Of a stretch of 64,000 nt of DNA, positions 55,521 through 63,345 are shown one piece after another. A program made the translations under genes and the position numbers. Position 1 is the stretch's first letter. The number at the start of each line of letters is the position of its first letter. The stretch is taken from NCBI GenBank assembly GCA_029202525.1, contig CP119325.1, forward strand, positions 2,454,001-2,518,000. The letters run 5' to 3'. This DNA is from Candidatus Pseudomonas phytovorans (GTDB lineage Bacteria; Pseudomonadota; Gammaproteobacteria; Pseudomonadales; Pseudomonadaceae). The notes under the pieces are model-generated. The model searched no databases. It worked only from the letters and a program-made list of their open reading frames with translations, and was not told the origin of the DNA.

Positions 55521-58451
55521 TTACAGGCCTTCGCCCAGCACCCGGTCAATGCTGTCGACAAAGTAGTCCACGCTTGCCCGGCTGGTGCACATCGGTGGCT
55601 TGATCTTGAGGATGTTCAGGTAGTCGCCGGTTGGCTGCATGAAGACGCCCAGGTCACGCAGGCGATTGCACAGCGTCATGGTTTCTTCGGTGGCCGGCTC
55701 CAGGGTTGCGCGGTCGCGCACCAGTTCCAGCCCCAGGTAGAAGCCCGAGCCATGTGCAGCACCTGCCAGCGGGTGTTTGTCCACCAGCGCCTGCAGGCGG
55801 GCCTTGAAGTAGCGTCCGGTGTCGCGGGCGTTGTCCCACAGGCCTTCTTCCTGCATCACGTCCAGCACCGCCATGCCGATGCGGCAACTGACCGGGCTGC
55901 CACCGGCTGAGGAGAAGAAGTAACCCTCGGCCTCCAGTGCCTCGGCGATTTCGCGGCGGGTGATGACCACGCCCAGCGGCTGGCCGTTGCCCATGCCCTT
56001 GGCCATGGTGATGATGTCGGGCACCACGCCCTGCTCTTCGAAGCCCCAGAAGTACTCGCCCAGGCGACCATAACCCACCTGCACTTCGTCGGCGATGCAC
56101 ACCCCGCCACGGGCGCGGACCTTGGCGTAGGCGTCGCTCAGGTAGCCGGCCGGCAACGAGATGCCGCCGGCATTGCCGTACACCGGCTCGCAGATGATGC
56201 CTGCCAGCTGGCGGCCACGGGCATCCAGGTCGGCCAGCTTGGCGTCGACGTCCTGCAGGTAGCCGGCGGCGCTGTCGGCACCGCGGAAACGACCGCGGAA
56301 GGTGTTCGGCGCCTCGACCGGGTGTACCCAGTCCGGGCGGGTTTCCAGGGCTTGCGGGTTGTCGGCGATGGATGTGGAAATGGCATCGGTGGCCACCGAC
56401 CAGCCGTGGTAGGCCTCCAGCACGCTGAGCAGGTCACGCCCGCCGCTGTAGGCCCAAGCCAGGCGAATTGCCAGGTCGTTGGCTTCGGTGCCGCTGTTGA
56501 CCATGAACACCCGGTCGAAACCTTCGGGCGCCATGTCCAGCAGGCGTTCGGAGAACTCGGTGATTGCTGCGTAGTGGAAGCGCGAGTTGGTGTTCAGCAG
56601 CGACCATTGCCGCGCCGACTCGGCGACCATGCGCGGGTGGCCATGGCCCAGCACCGCGACGTTGTTGAGCATGTCCAGGTACGAACGGCCCTGCATGTCG
56701 ATCAGGTAGTTGCGCCAGCCGCGTTCGATGTGAGGCGGCTGCGCGTAGTAGTGCTTCTGCGAGCGGGCGAAGCTGGCATCGCGGCGAGCCAGCAGGGCAT
56801 CCGGATCGGGCAGCGGCTCGGCGTCGCAATCGAAGCCCAGCAGTGCGGCTGGCGACGGGCACAGGGCCAGCCAGGCATCGGCTTGGGACGGGGTGGCGAA
56901 AAAGGGTGGCTGGATACTGAGGTCCAGGCACAGCTGTACGCTGAGGAAACCGCAGCTATTGCCCAGCGACTGGCCCTTTGCCACGTGCTGTCCATCAGCG
57001 GGGGCATCTTCCAGGCCCAGCAGCCACAACGCCCAGTGTGCGGTTCGCAGGCAACCGCGGCCGTCGCCATGGCGCTGCCAGGTGCCGGCTTCTGGCGCTT
57101 GCACCTGGCTGCCGTTGGGTACATGCACCTCAACGCCGAGGGCGCAGGTGGCGGGCTCTTCGGGCCGGTCGATATGGGTTTGCGACAGGCGATATTGCCC
57201 GTGCAGGCTGCACGCCGGCGCCGCTTTCGAGGTCAGCAGGCGCTGGTCAAAACCGGGTTGCTCCCAATTGCCCGCTTCGCAATGGATGCTGAGTACACCC
57301 AGGTCCACCCGTGTTACAGGCTGCCCGGCCAGCTCGGGGAGCAGGACGCTGCAAGGGTTCAGGTCTGGAACGTCCAGCTGCAAGCCTGCCGCTTGCAGGA
57401 TGGCGGCCTCCATCAGCGCGAAAGGCACGGCGGTGGCGGTGTCGAAGATTTCCCATTCATGGGCCACGTTGTCGCGGGTGTACTGGTTGCCGGGGTCCAC
57501 GGCCAGTTGCTGCGCGCTGCTCAACACCAGTACCGCAGCGCGGTTGATCACCAGTGGCCAAAGGGCGCGTAGCTCGGCCTCGGTCAGCGGGTTGAGCACC
57601 TGATAGGCGCTGATCGCCGGCAGGATGCGCAGGGGGTTGCCCTCGGCGTGGTGCAGCAAGGCTGCGCAGGTCACTGACAGGTCGGCAATGCGCCAGGTAC
57701 GCAGCAGGTCGCCGAAGTCGATCACACCTTGCAGTTGCCACTGGCGCTGGGCATCACGAGCCCAGACGGTGTTGTCGTCGGTGATGTCCAGGTGCACGGG
57801 CTGAATCGGCAGTTGGTCCGCCAGCGGCGTCAGGCGCGCGCAGGCCTGGCGAGTGGCGTGTTCGATACGGGCGCGTTGTCCGCTGTCGTTCAGCACCGGC
57901 AGCAGGTGATCGATCAGCGCCTGGGCATGCTGCGGGTCCCATTGCAGGGTGCGCACAAGGCCGGGGTGATCGAAGTCGACCAGCGCCCTGTCCAGCTTCG
58001 CACAGAGCCCGCCCAGTTCAGCGATCAGGCGTGGTTCCAGGTGTTTGAGGCGGGTCAACGGTTGGCCTTCGATGTAGTCGAGCAGGCGCAGGCGCAGGGG
58101 TTGACCGTCGATGTCCAATGCCAGCAAGCCTTCGCCGTTGCCGGCGTGGCGCACGGCGGGTACCGGCAACCCGTGTTCGCGCAGGTAGGCCAGTGCGGCG
58201 TGTTGTGCCTCCACCTCAAGCTGGGCATAGCTGCCGTGGCAGGCCTTGAGCACATAGCGGCCTTGTGGCGCGTCCACGCGGAAGTTCAGGTCCTGCTGGC
58301 TACCCAGTACCGAAAGGGTGCCGGCAAGGCCGTAGTGGGCCTGCAGCACTGCATGTGCCTGGGCTTCGCTCAGCGTCGGGCTGGGCAGGCCGGAGCGCTG
58401 GATCAGCGTGGCCAGGGCAGGGGAGGCAGGCTGGTTTTCTGGGCTGGACAT
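55521..58451 (-). CDS. Fused APH-type kinase, M23-like and class III aminotransferase protein
   Basis: A 976-residue fusion. Residues 1-345 are an aminoglycoside-phosphotransferase-type kinase with H220/D222/N227 (VHLDITDDN) and D245 (VIDFGDL). Residues about 380-540 resemble an M23 peptidase fold, but the usual HLGVD zinc motif reads ALGVE (437-441), so it is probably inactive. Residues about 570-976 are a class III PLP enzyme with IADEVQVGYGRLG and the PLP lysine K818 in MAKGMGNG. Kinase plus PLP lyase matches the logic of hydroxylysine kinase with phosphohydroxylysine phospho-lyase, and of ethanolamine-phosphate phospho-lyases, in which an amino alcohol is phosphorylated and then eliminated. 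That activity is inferred. Confidence 0.85.
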   Translation of the reverse strand: MSSPENQPASPALATLIQRSGLPSPTLSEAQAHAVLQAHYGLAGTLSVLGSQQDLNFRVDAPQGRYVLKACHGSYAQLEVEAQHAALAYLREHGLPVPAVRHAGNGEGLLALDIDGQPLRLRLLDYIEGQPLTRLKHLEPRLIAELGGLCAKLDRALVDFDHPGLVRTLQWDPQHAQALIDHLLPVLNDSGQRARIEHATRQACARLTPLADQLPIQPVHLDITDDNTVWARDAQRQWQLQGVIDFGDLLRTWRIADLSVTCAALLHHAEGNPLRILPAISAYQVLNPLTEAELRALWPLVINRAAVLVLSSAQQLAVDPGNQYTRDNVAHEWEIFDTATAVPFALMEAAILQAAGLQLDVPDLNPCSVLLPELAGQPVTRVDLGVLSIHCEAGNWEQPGFDQRLLTSKAAPACSLHGQYRLSQTHIDRPEEPATCALGVEVHVPNGSQVQAPEAGTWQRHGDGRGCLRTAHWALWLLGLEDAPADGQHVAKGQSLGNSCGFLSVQLCLDLSIQPPFFATPSQADAWLALCPSPAALLGFDCDAEPLPDPDALLARRDASFARSQKHYYAQPPHIERGWRNYLIDMQGRSYLDMLNNVAVLGHGHPRMVAESARQWSLLNTNSRFHYAAITEFSERLLDMAPEGFDRVFMVNSGTEANDLAIRLAWAYSGGRDLLSVLEAYHGWSVATDAISTSIADNPQALETRPDWVHPVEAPNTFRGRFRGADSAAGYLQDVDAKLADLDARGRQLAGIICEPVYGNAGGISLPAGYLSDAYAKVRARGGVCIADEVQVGYGRLGEYFWGFEEQGVVPDIITMAKGMGNGQPLGVVITRREIAEALEAEGYFFSSAGGSPVSCRIGMAVLDVMQEEGLWDNARDTGRYFKARLQALVDKHPLAGAAHGSGFYLGLELVRDRATLEPATEETMTLCNRLRDLGVFMQPTGDYLNILKIKPPMCTSRASVDYFVDSIDRVLGEGL

Positions 58452-58573
58452 GGGGGCTACCGTTGATGCTGGGAGTTGACGGTGGAGAATTTATGCCCGA
58501 TTCGGTTGATGATGGAAGACGATTGTTGTCAGAAAAATTGATGACAAGGCTGAATTATAGAAATTATATGCAG

Positions 58574-58587
58574 CCAATAATTATTGG
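58574..58587. promoter_or_regulatory. 14-bp AT-rich palindrome upstream of the fusion gene
   Basis: CCAATAATTATTGG is perfect and lies about 125 bp upstream of the kinase-aminotransferase start, in an AT-rich stretch (58530-58620). It is a candidate operator. Confidence 0.4.
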
Positions 58588-58619
58588 TAAGCCATAAAAC
58601 CGAATAAAGCCAAGGCACG

Positions 58620-58830
58620 CTTTTACCCCAGGCTTGGCAGTTGTATGCGTTGCTCAATGGGGCTTCAGCGCTGATTTGGGGCGTCTTGGCATTGGAAGTT
58701 ATATGGGCTATCGCACAACGGGCACCCGTCTCACGGGTGCGCTGTTCCTGAGAGGCGGCCTTTCGCGACGCAGGGTCGTTCCCACGCAAAGCGCATGCAT
58801 AGAGCAATCAGAGGAGGAATTTGAATTCTG
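58620..58830. other. Intergenic segment with hairpin, possible structured RNA or dispersed repeat
   Basis: No convincing gene lies between 58452 and 58807. Frames on both strands are open across 58630-58830, but neither has a good ribosome site or a domain. A strong GCACCCGT-CTC-ACGGGTGC hairpin sits at 58722-58740. The segment runs up to the toxin remnant. It may be a conserved intergenic repeat or an RNA; this is a guess from its texture. Confidence 0.3.
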
Positions 58831-59382
58831 AAAGCAGTTTCACCGACTCGGGAAGCTTCTGCTGAAGCAACCTGTCGAGATACTGCTGCACGGTGTGAGG
58901 TGGGTTTTTCAATGACATTCGCTGTCGCTGGGCCGCTTCAAGGACTGCAGCCTTGTCCAAGTCCCACAGATCGGCGATGAAATCATCCGGATGCAACGGC
59001 TCGATATCGAATAAACCGAGAGACGCTTTGGGGAAATCCTTCAAATTGAAGGTGACGATGACGGAAGCGTTGCACTTGATTACAGCTGCGAGGACATGTC
59101 GATCATCCTCATCTGGCAATTCCAGCCCTGCGACCAGAGACTCGTAATCAGTGATGAGTGCATCAGGTACCGCAGCATCCATCAGCGCTGACGTGCGATC
59201 ACATGTTCGCGCGTGAGGTCGGGCCGGTTGAGTAGTAGATTGCGCTTCCACTCGTCGTGGATGTCCGCTGACCAACGTGCCCGGTAAATACCAGTCAATG
59301 CGAGGTTCATCAGGAAATCACGTAACGGAGCTGGATAAAGTACGTTCGCGTCGTATACGGCCGTGAAGGGTGAGTGCTTCAT
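58808..59382 (-). pseudogene. PIN-domain toxin, frameshifted
   Basis: Two adjoining frames together encode a PIN-type nuclease. The first (59382 to 59182) starts MKHSPFTAVYDANVLYPAPL, with the first catalytic Asp in YDANVLYP, and stops at TGA after VIARQR. The second frame continues ALMDAAVPDALITDYESLV, ELPDEDDRHVLAAVI and VTFNLKDFP, holding the other acidic residues. The frames meet at 59186-59190. Adding one G there (CAG GCG CTG) restores a normal-length protein. It is likely a pseudogene, unless a sequencing error or programmed slip occurs. Its start overlaps the antitoxin stop by 4 bp (ATGA). Confidence 0.8.
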
Positions 59383-59618
59383 TCGTACCCCATCCTTAAC
59401 TCCTGTGCCTGGGCTGCCAGTGCGTCCGTCGCGGCACAGCTCACTTGGTCGCGTTTGTCCTTGTAGGCAACCAGGTCGGAGAATTTGACCCGACGATGGC
59501 GACCCGTTTTGGTGTGAGGGATTACAGCTGCGTCTAGCAGCTTTACCAAGTGCGGCCGAGAGACGTTGAGCAGGTCTGCAGCCTCTTGGGTGGTCAGTTC
59601 GGCGTGAATTGGTTTCAG
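59379..59618 (-). pseudogene. HTH antitoxin, 5'-truncated
   Basis: A 79-codon frame contains a MerR/excisionase-type HTH, PIHAELTTQEAADLLNVSRP followed by GRHRRVKFSDLVAYK, the usual partner of this PIN toxin. The full-length family has 50 or so more N-terminal residues, but here a stop codon (TGA) closes the frame a few codons upstream. No ATG, GTG or TTG occurs before the HTH. The only possible start is a CTG at 59618-59616, overlapping the DUF3077 stop in CTGA. It is probably a remnant; translation coupled to the DUF3077 gene from CTG cannot be excluded. Confidence 0.7.
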
Positions 59619-59878
59619 CGCATCATCCCCAGTTCGGCGTCATCCATCAGCGCCTTGGCCATTGCGCTCAGATAGTGAGCAGCCCAGATCATCATCGGTT
59701 TTTCGTCCATCAGACCGGTGATGGTCAGTTCGCGGACGTAGCCCATCAGCTCTGACGATTGCTCGCGGGCGTTGCGGCAGGGGATGCCGGGTTCGATGCG
59801 GAACAGTGGGTGGGTGCCGTGTTCACCTTGGCAGAAGGTGGTTTTGCCGACGGTGAAGTGGGTGTCTTCTGTGGTCAT
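59615..59878 (-). CDS. DUF3077 family protein
   Basis: An 87-residue protein of the DUF3077 family, found mostly in Pseudomonas and usually in several copies. It begins MTTEDTHFTVGKTTFCQGEH and contains HPLFRIEPGIPCRNAREQSSELMGYV and MIWAAHYLSAMAKALMDDAE. The function is unknown. It directly precedes the antitoxin remnant, with its stop overlapping the possible CTG start, and may have replaced the antitoxin 5' end during a rearrangement. Confidence 0.8.
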   Translation of the reverse strand: MTTEDTHFTVGKTTFCQGEHGTHPLFRIEPGIPCRNAREQSSELMGYVRELTITGLMDEKPMMIWAAHYLSAMAKALMDDAELGMMR

Positions 59879-59904
59879 TGTTGTATCCCCTGAAAATTCT
59901 CGAC

Positions 59905-60018
59905 TGCCTGGGCTGGCCCTTTCGCGGGCAAGCCCGCTCCCACAGGATCACCACAGGCTTCAAGGCTTGCAGAGTACCTGTGGGAGCGGGCGTGCCCGCG
60001 AAGAGGCCAGCCCAGGCA
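59905..60018. repeat. REP pair (inverted)
   Basis: Facing REP copies with extended arms (TGCCTGGGCTGGCC at the left end and GGCCAGCCCAGGCA at the right) lie between the DUF3077 and DUF6124 genes. Confidence 0.9.
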
Positions 60019-60034
60019 ACACATCAATCAAGCC

Positions 60035-60277
60035 TCAGTGCGAAGTCCGAGGCTCCGCAGGCATCTGCACCTGAACCAACGCCGACTCAAGCAAAGCCCG
60101 CAGCGCCTCAAGTTCATGCATTGAGGTCATCATCAGGATTGAAACCGGTGATTTGGGCTGGAGCAGTAAGGCCTGATGTACCACGGTGGCGGCACACAGC
60201 GCGTAGTCGGTGGCCTGGATCAGGGTGTCTTCGAGGGAATAGGGGTTGTGGGGTGGATCAGGGACAATCTTCAACAT
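60035..60277 (-). CDS. DUF6124 family small protein
   Basis: An 80-residue soluble protein (MLKIVPDPPHNPYSLEDTLI then QATDYALCAATVVHQALLLQ). The DPP....SLEDTL..A.DYALCA pattern is that of DUF6124, a Pseudomonas family of unknown function often found near DUF3077 genes. The leader upstream (60278-60480) is rich in inverted repeats. AAGGTACTATGCG precedes the ATG. Confidence 0.75.
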   Translation of the reverse strand: MLKIVPDPPHNPYSLEDTLIQATDYALCAATVVHQALLLQPKSPVSILMMTSMHELEALRALLESALVQVQMPAEPRTSH

Positions 60278-60327
60278 CGCATAGTACCTTTGATGGGGCT
60301 GCCCCTTCCTGCTGTCAAACAGTTGGG

Positions 60328-60407
60328 TGGCAGCTGTACATGGGTTGACAGACCGGCGGACTATGCAAGTTCCGGCGCACGCAAGCGTGCCCCAAGTACA
60401 GCTGCCA
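60328..60407 (-). promoter_or_regulatory. Large stem-loop in the DUF6124 gene leader
   Basis: A 17-bp inverted repeat with one mismatch (60328-60344 facing 60391-60407, core GGCAGCTGTAC) encloses a second hairpin GCACGC-AA-GCGTGC at 60377-60390. It starts about 50 bp upstream of the DUF6124 start codon, so it would lie in its leader RNA or promoter. No T run follows. Confidence 0.5.
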
Positions 60408-60438
60408 TAACAGGCAAGCCGTACGCATAATACCGTTA

Positions 60439-60480
60439 CGGCCTGTCAAAGCCGTGTCGTTGATGTGCAACGACAGGCCG
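60439..60480 (-). promoter_or_regulatory. Nested hairpin upstream of the DUF6124 gene
   Basis: CGGCCTGTC (60439-60447) faces GACAGGCCG (60472-60480), and between them GTCGTTG (60456-60462) faces CAACGAC (60468-60474). The two pairings share bases 60472-60474, so they partly compete. Confidence 0.4.
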
Positions 60481-60585
60481 AGACTAGAGCTCTGCCAGAG
60501 CAGCCGCAACGGAAAATACGCGGCAGGAGTATGTTTGGGAAATGGACTACAAGGAAGGGGGTAAATCTGATTTTATTCCTCCAGA

Positions 60586-60706
60586 AGCGGGCCGCTATGC
60601 GGCCCATCGCCGGCAAGCCAGCTCCCACAGGGATAGCACAAGTCTTGAAGACTGCGCGGTCGGGGTGTGGAGCTGGCTTGCCGGCGATGGGCTGCGCAGC
60701 AGCCCC
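60586..60706. repeat. REP pair, GCCGGC class
   Basis: Facing copies of CCATCGCCGGCAAGCCAGCT followed by CCCACAGG lie at about 60604-60632 and 60668-60690, flanked by GGGCTGC/GCAGCCC hairpin sequence. It differs in its core from the GCGGGC class seen elsewhere in the window. With the two leader structures it accounts for the 60278-60712 gap, and it may also end yejF transcription. Confidence 0.8.
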
Positions 60707-60712
60707 AAAAAG

Positions 60713-62323
60713 CTAGCTAACGGCATCCACCTCCAAAAACGCCGCCTCCAGCAACTGCCGGGTATACGGATGCTGCGGCGCATGAAATATCGCCTGCGCA
60801 TCCCCTTGCTCCACCACCTGCCCATGCTTGATCACCATCAACTGGTGGCTCAGCGCCTTGACCACCGCCAGGTCATGGCTGATGAACAGGTAGGTCAGGT
60901 TGTACTTCTGCTGCAAATTCCGCAGTAACTCCACCACCTGCCGCTGTACGGTGCGGTCCAGCGCGGACGTGGGTTCATCCAGCAGAATCAGCGCAGGCTT
61001 CAACACCAGCGCCCGGGCAATGGCTATGCGCTGGCGCTGCCCCCCGGAGAACTCATGGGGGTAGCGATGGCGAGTGCGCGGGTCCAGGCCTACTTCCTCC
61101 AGGGCCGCGATAATCGCCGCCTCCTGTTCCTGTGCGGTGCCAATACTGTGAATGCGCAGCCCTTCACCCACAATGTCCGCCACGCACATGCGCGGGCTCA
61201 GGCTGCCGAACGGGTCCTGGAACACCACCTGCATTTCCCGCCGTAGCGGTCGCACGGCCTGCTGCTTCAACCCTTGCAGGTTCTGCCCATGGAAGCGGAT
61301 GCCGCCCTGGCTGGAAATCAGCCGCAGGATCGCCAGGCCGAGCGTCGACTTGCCCGACCCGGACTCCCCGACAATCCCTAGCGTCTGCCCTTGCGGCAAG
61401 CTGAAGTTGACCCCGTCTACTGCCTTCACATGGTCAACCGTGCGCCGCAGAAAGCCCTTCTTGATCGGGAACCACACCTTGAGGTCGTCTACCTCCAGCA
61501 ACGGCGCGCCTAGCGGGTTGTGCGCCGGCAGCCCGCTGGGCTCGGCATTGATCAGCATCTGCGTGTAGTGGTGCTGCGGGGCGCTGAACAACGTGGCGCA
61601 TTCGGCCTGTTCCACGATCTGCCCGCGCTGCATCACGCACACGCGGTGGGCGATGCGGCGTACCAGGTTCAGGTCATGGCTGATCAGCAGCAACGCCATG
61701 CCCAGGCGCGCCTGAAGTTCCTTGAGCAGGTCGAGAATTTTCAGCTGCACGGTCACGTCCAGCGCGGTGGTCGGCTCATCCGCAATCAGCAGATCCGGCT
61801 CGTTGGCCAGTGCCATGGCGATCATCACCCGCTGGCGCTGCCCGCCCGATAATTCATGGGGCAGGGCCTTCAGGCGCTTGTGTGGCTCGGGAATGCCCAC
61901 CAGCTCCAGCAGCTCCAGGGTGCGTGCAGTCGCGTCCTTGCCGGTCAGGCCCTTGTGCAGCAAAAGGATTTCGTTGATCTGCTTCTCGATGCAGTGCAGC
62001 GGGTTGAGCGAAGTCATCGGCTCCTGGAAGATCATCGCAATGCGGTTGCCGCGGATGCGCTGCAGGGTCTTCTCGTTCTGCTGCAGCAAGTCCTTGCCCT
62101 CAAAGCGGATACTACCGCTGGGGTGGCGGGCCAGAGGGTAGGGCAGCAGGCGCAGGATCGAGTGCGCGGTGACCGATTTGCCCGAACCGCTTTCGCCCAC
62201 CAGTGCCAGCGTCTCGCCCTTGCGGATATCGAAGCTGATGCCGTCCACCACGCGGTTGACCTGGTCGCCGGTGACAAATTCCACGGCCAGGTCGCGCACT
62301 TCGATCAGGTTCTGTTCACTCAT
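60713..62323 (-). CDS. yejF: ABC transporter ATP-binding protein YejF (two ATPase domains)
   Basis: A 536-residue fused double ATPase powering peptide import. Each half has a Walker A (GESGSGKS), a Q-loop (FQEPMTSLNP and FQDPFGSLSPR), a signature (LSGGQRQRV and FSGGQRQRI) and a Walker B (LLIADEPT and LILLDEPT). The ATG at 62323 follows GAGGAAG; an in-frame start 24 bp upstream would overlap yejE. In E. coli YejABEF imports oligopeptides and microcin C. Confidence 0.95.
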   Translation of the reverse strand: MSEQNLIEVRDLAVEFVTGDQVNRVVDGISFDIRKGETLALVGESGSGKSVTAHSILRLLPYPLARHPSGSIRFEGKDLLQQNEKTLQRIRGNRIAMIFQEPMTSLNPLHCIEKQINEILLLHKGLTGKDATARTLELLELVGIPEPHKRLKALPHELSGGQRQRVMIAMALANEPDLLIADEPTTALDVTVQLKILDLLKELQARLGMALLLISHDLNLVRRIAHRVCVMQRGQIVEQAECATLFSAPQHHYTQMLINAEPSGLPAHNPLGAPLLEVDDLKVWFPIKKGFLRRTVDHVKAVDGVNFSLPQGQTLGIVGESGSGKSTLGLAILRLISSQGGIRFHGQNLQGLKQQAVRPLRREMQVVFQDPFGSLSPRMCVADIVGEGLRIHSIGTAQEQEAAIIAALEEVGLDPRTRHRYPHEFSGGQRQRIAIARALVLKPALILLDEPTSALDRTVQRQVVELLRNLQQKYNLTYLFISHDLAVVKALSHQLMVIKHGQVVEQGDAQAIFHAPQHPYTRQLLEAAFLEVDAVS

Positions 62324-62324
62324 G

Positions 62325-63344
62325 TCACTTCCTCGGGTCGAAGGCATCGCGGGCGGACTCGCCGATAAATACCAGCAGGCTCAGCATCAGCGCCAGCACG
62401 GCAAAGGCGCTGATGCCCAGCCACGGCGCTTGCAGGTTGGACTTGCCCTGCGCCACCAGTTCGCCCAGCGATGGCGAACCGGCGGGCAGGCCGAAGCCGA
62501 GGAAGTCCAGGGCGGTGAGGGTGCCGATCGCGCCGGTGAGAATGAACGGCATGAAGGTCATGGTCGAGATCATGGCGTTGGGCAAAATGTGCCGGTACAT
62601 GATCGCGCCATTGCGCATGCCCAGGGCGCGGGCAGCGCGCACGTATTCCAGGTTGCGCCCGCGCAGGAACTCGGCGCGTACCACATCCACCAGACTCATC
62701 CACGAGAACAGCAGCATGATGCCCAGCAGCCACCAGAAATTGGGCTGCACGAAGCTGGCCAGGATGATCAGCAGGTACAGCACAGGCAGGCCGGACCAGA
62801 TTTCCAGAAAGCGCTGCCCGGCCAGGTCGACCCAGCCGCCATAGAAACCCTGCAAGGCGCCGGCGATGACGCCGACGATGGAGCTGGCCACGGTCAAGGT
62901 CAGGGCAAACAGCACCGAAATGCGAAAGCCGTAGATCACCCGCGCCAGCACATCGCGGCCCTGGTCGTCGGTGCCCAGCCAGTTGTCCGCCGACGGCGGT
63001 GCCGGGGCGGGGACACGCAGGTCGTAGTTGATGCTCTGGTAGCTGAACGGGATCGGCGCCCACAGCACGAAGCTGTCTTTCTTCGCTAGCAGCTCGCGGA
63101 TGTATGGGCTTTTGTAGTTGGCCTCTAGCGGGAATTCGCCGCCGAAGGTGGTTTCCGGGTAGCGCTTGAATGCCGGGAAGTACCATTCGCCGTCGTAACG
63201 CACGGCAACGGGCTTGTCATTGGCGATCAGCTCTGCGCCCAGGCTCAGGCCGAACAGGATCAGGAACAGCCACAGCGACCACCAGCCACGGCGGTTGGCC
63301 TTGAAACGCTCGAAGCGCCGGCGGTTGAGGGGGGACAAGGCCAT
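62325..63344 (-). CDS. yejE: ABC transporter permease YejE
   Basis: A 339-residue inner-membrane permease of the DppC/OppC type. An N-terminal membrane helix (SLWLFLILFGLSLGAELIA) is followed by a periplasmic loop with YQSINYDLRVPAPAPPS. A core of about five helices follows, with the EAA loop AARALGMRNGAIMYRHILPN that contacts the ATPase. It starts 1 bp after yejB ends and finishes 1 bp before yejF starts. Confidence 0.95.
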   Translation of the reverse strand: MALSPLNRRRFERFKANRRGWWSLWLFLILFGLSLGAELIANDKPVAVRYDGEWYFPAFKRYPETTFGGEFPLEANYKSPYIRELLAKKDSFVLWAPIPFSYQSINYDLRVPAPAPPSADNWLGTDDQGRDVLARVIYGFRISVLFALTLTVASSIVGVIAGALQGFYGGWVDLAGQRFLEIWSGLPVLYLLIILASFVQPNFWWLLGIMLLFSWMSLVDVVRAEFLRGRNLEYVRAARALGMRNGAIMYRHILPNAMISTMTFMPFILTGAIGTLTALDFLGFGLPAGSPSLGELVAQGKSNLQAPWLGISAFAVLALMLSLLVFIGESARDAFDPRK

Positions 63345-63345
63345 G

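Noticed and set aside
58634..58831. 65-codon frame in the gap before the toxin remnant
   Set aside because: It has no ribosome site or domain, and the opposite strand is equally open; more likely a repeat or RNA.
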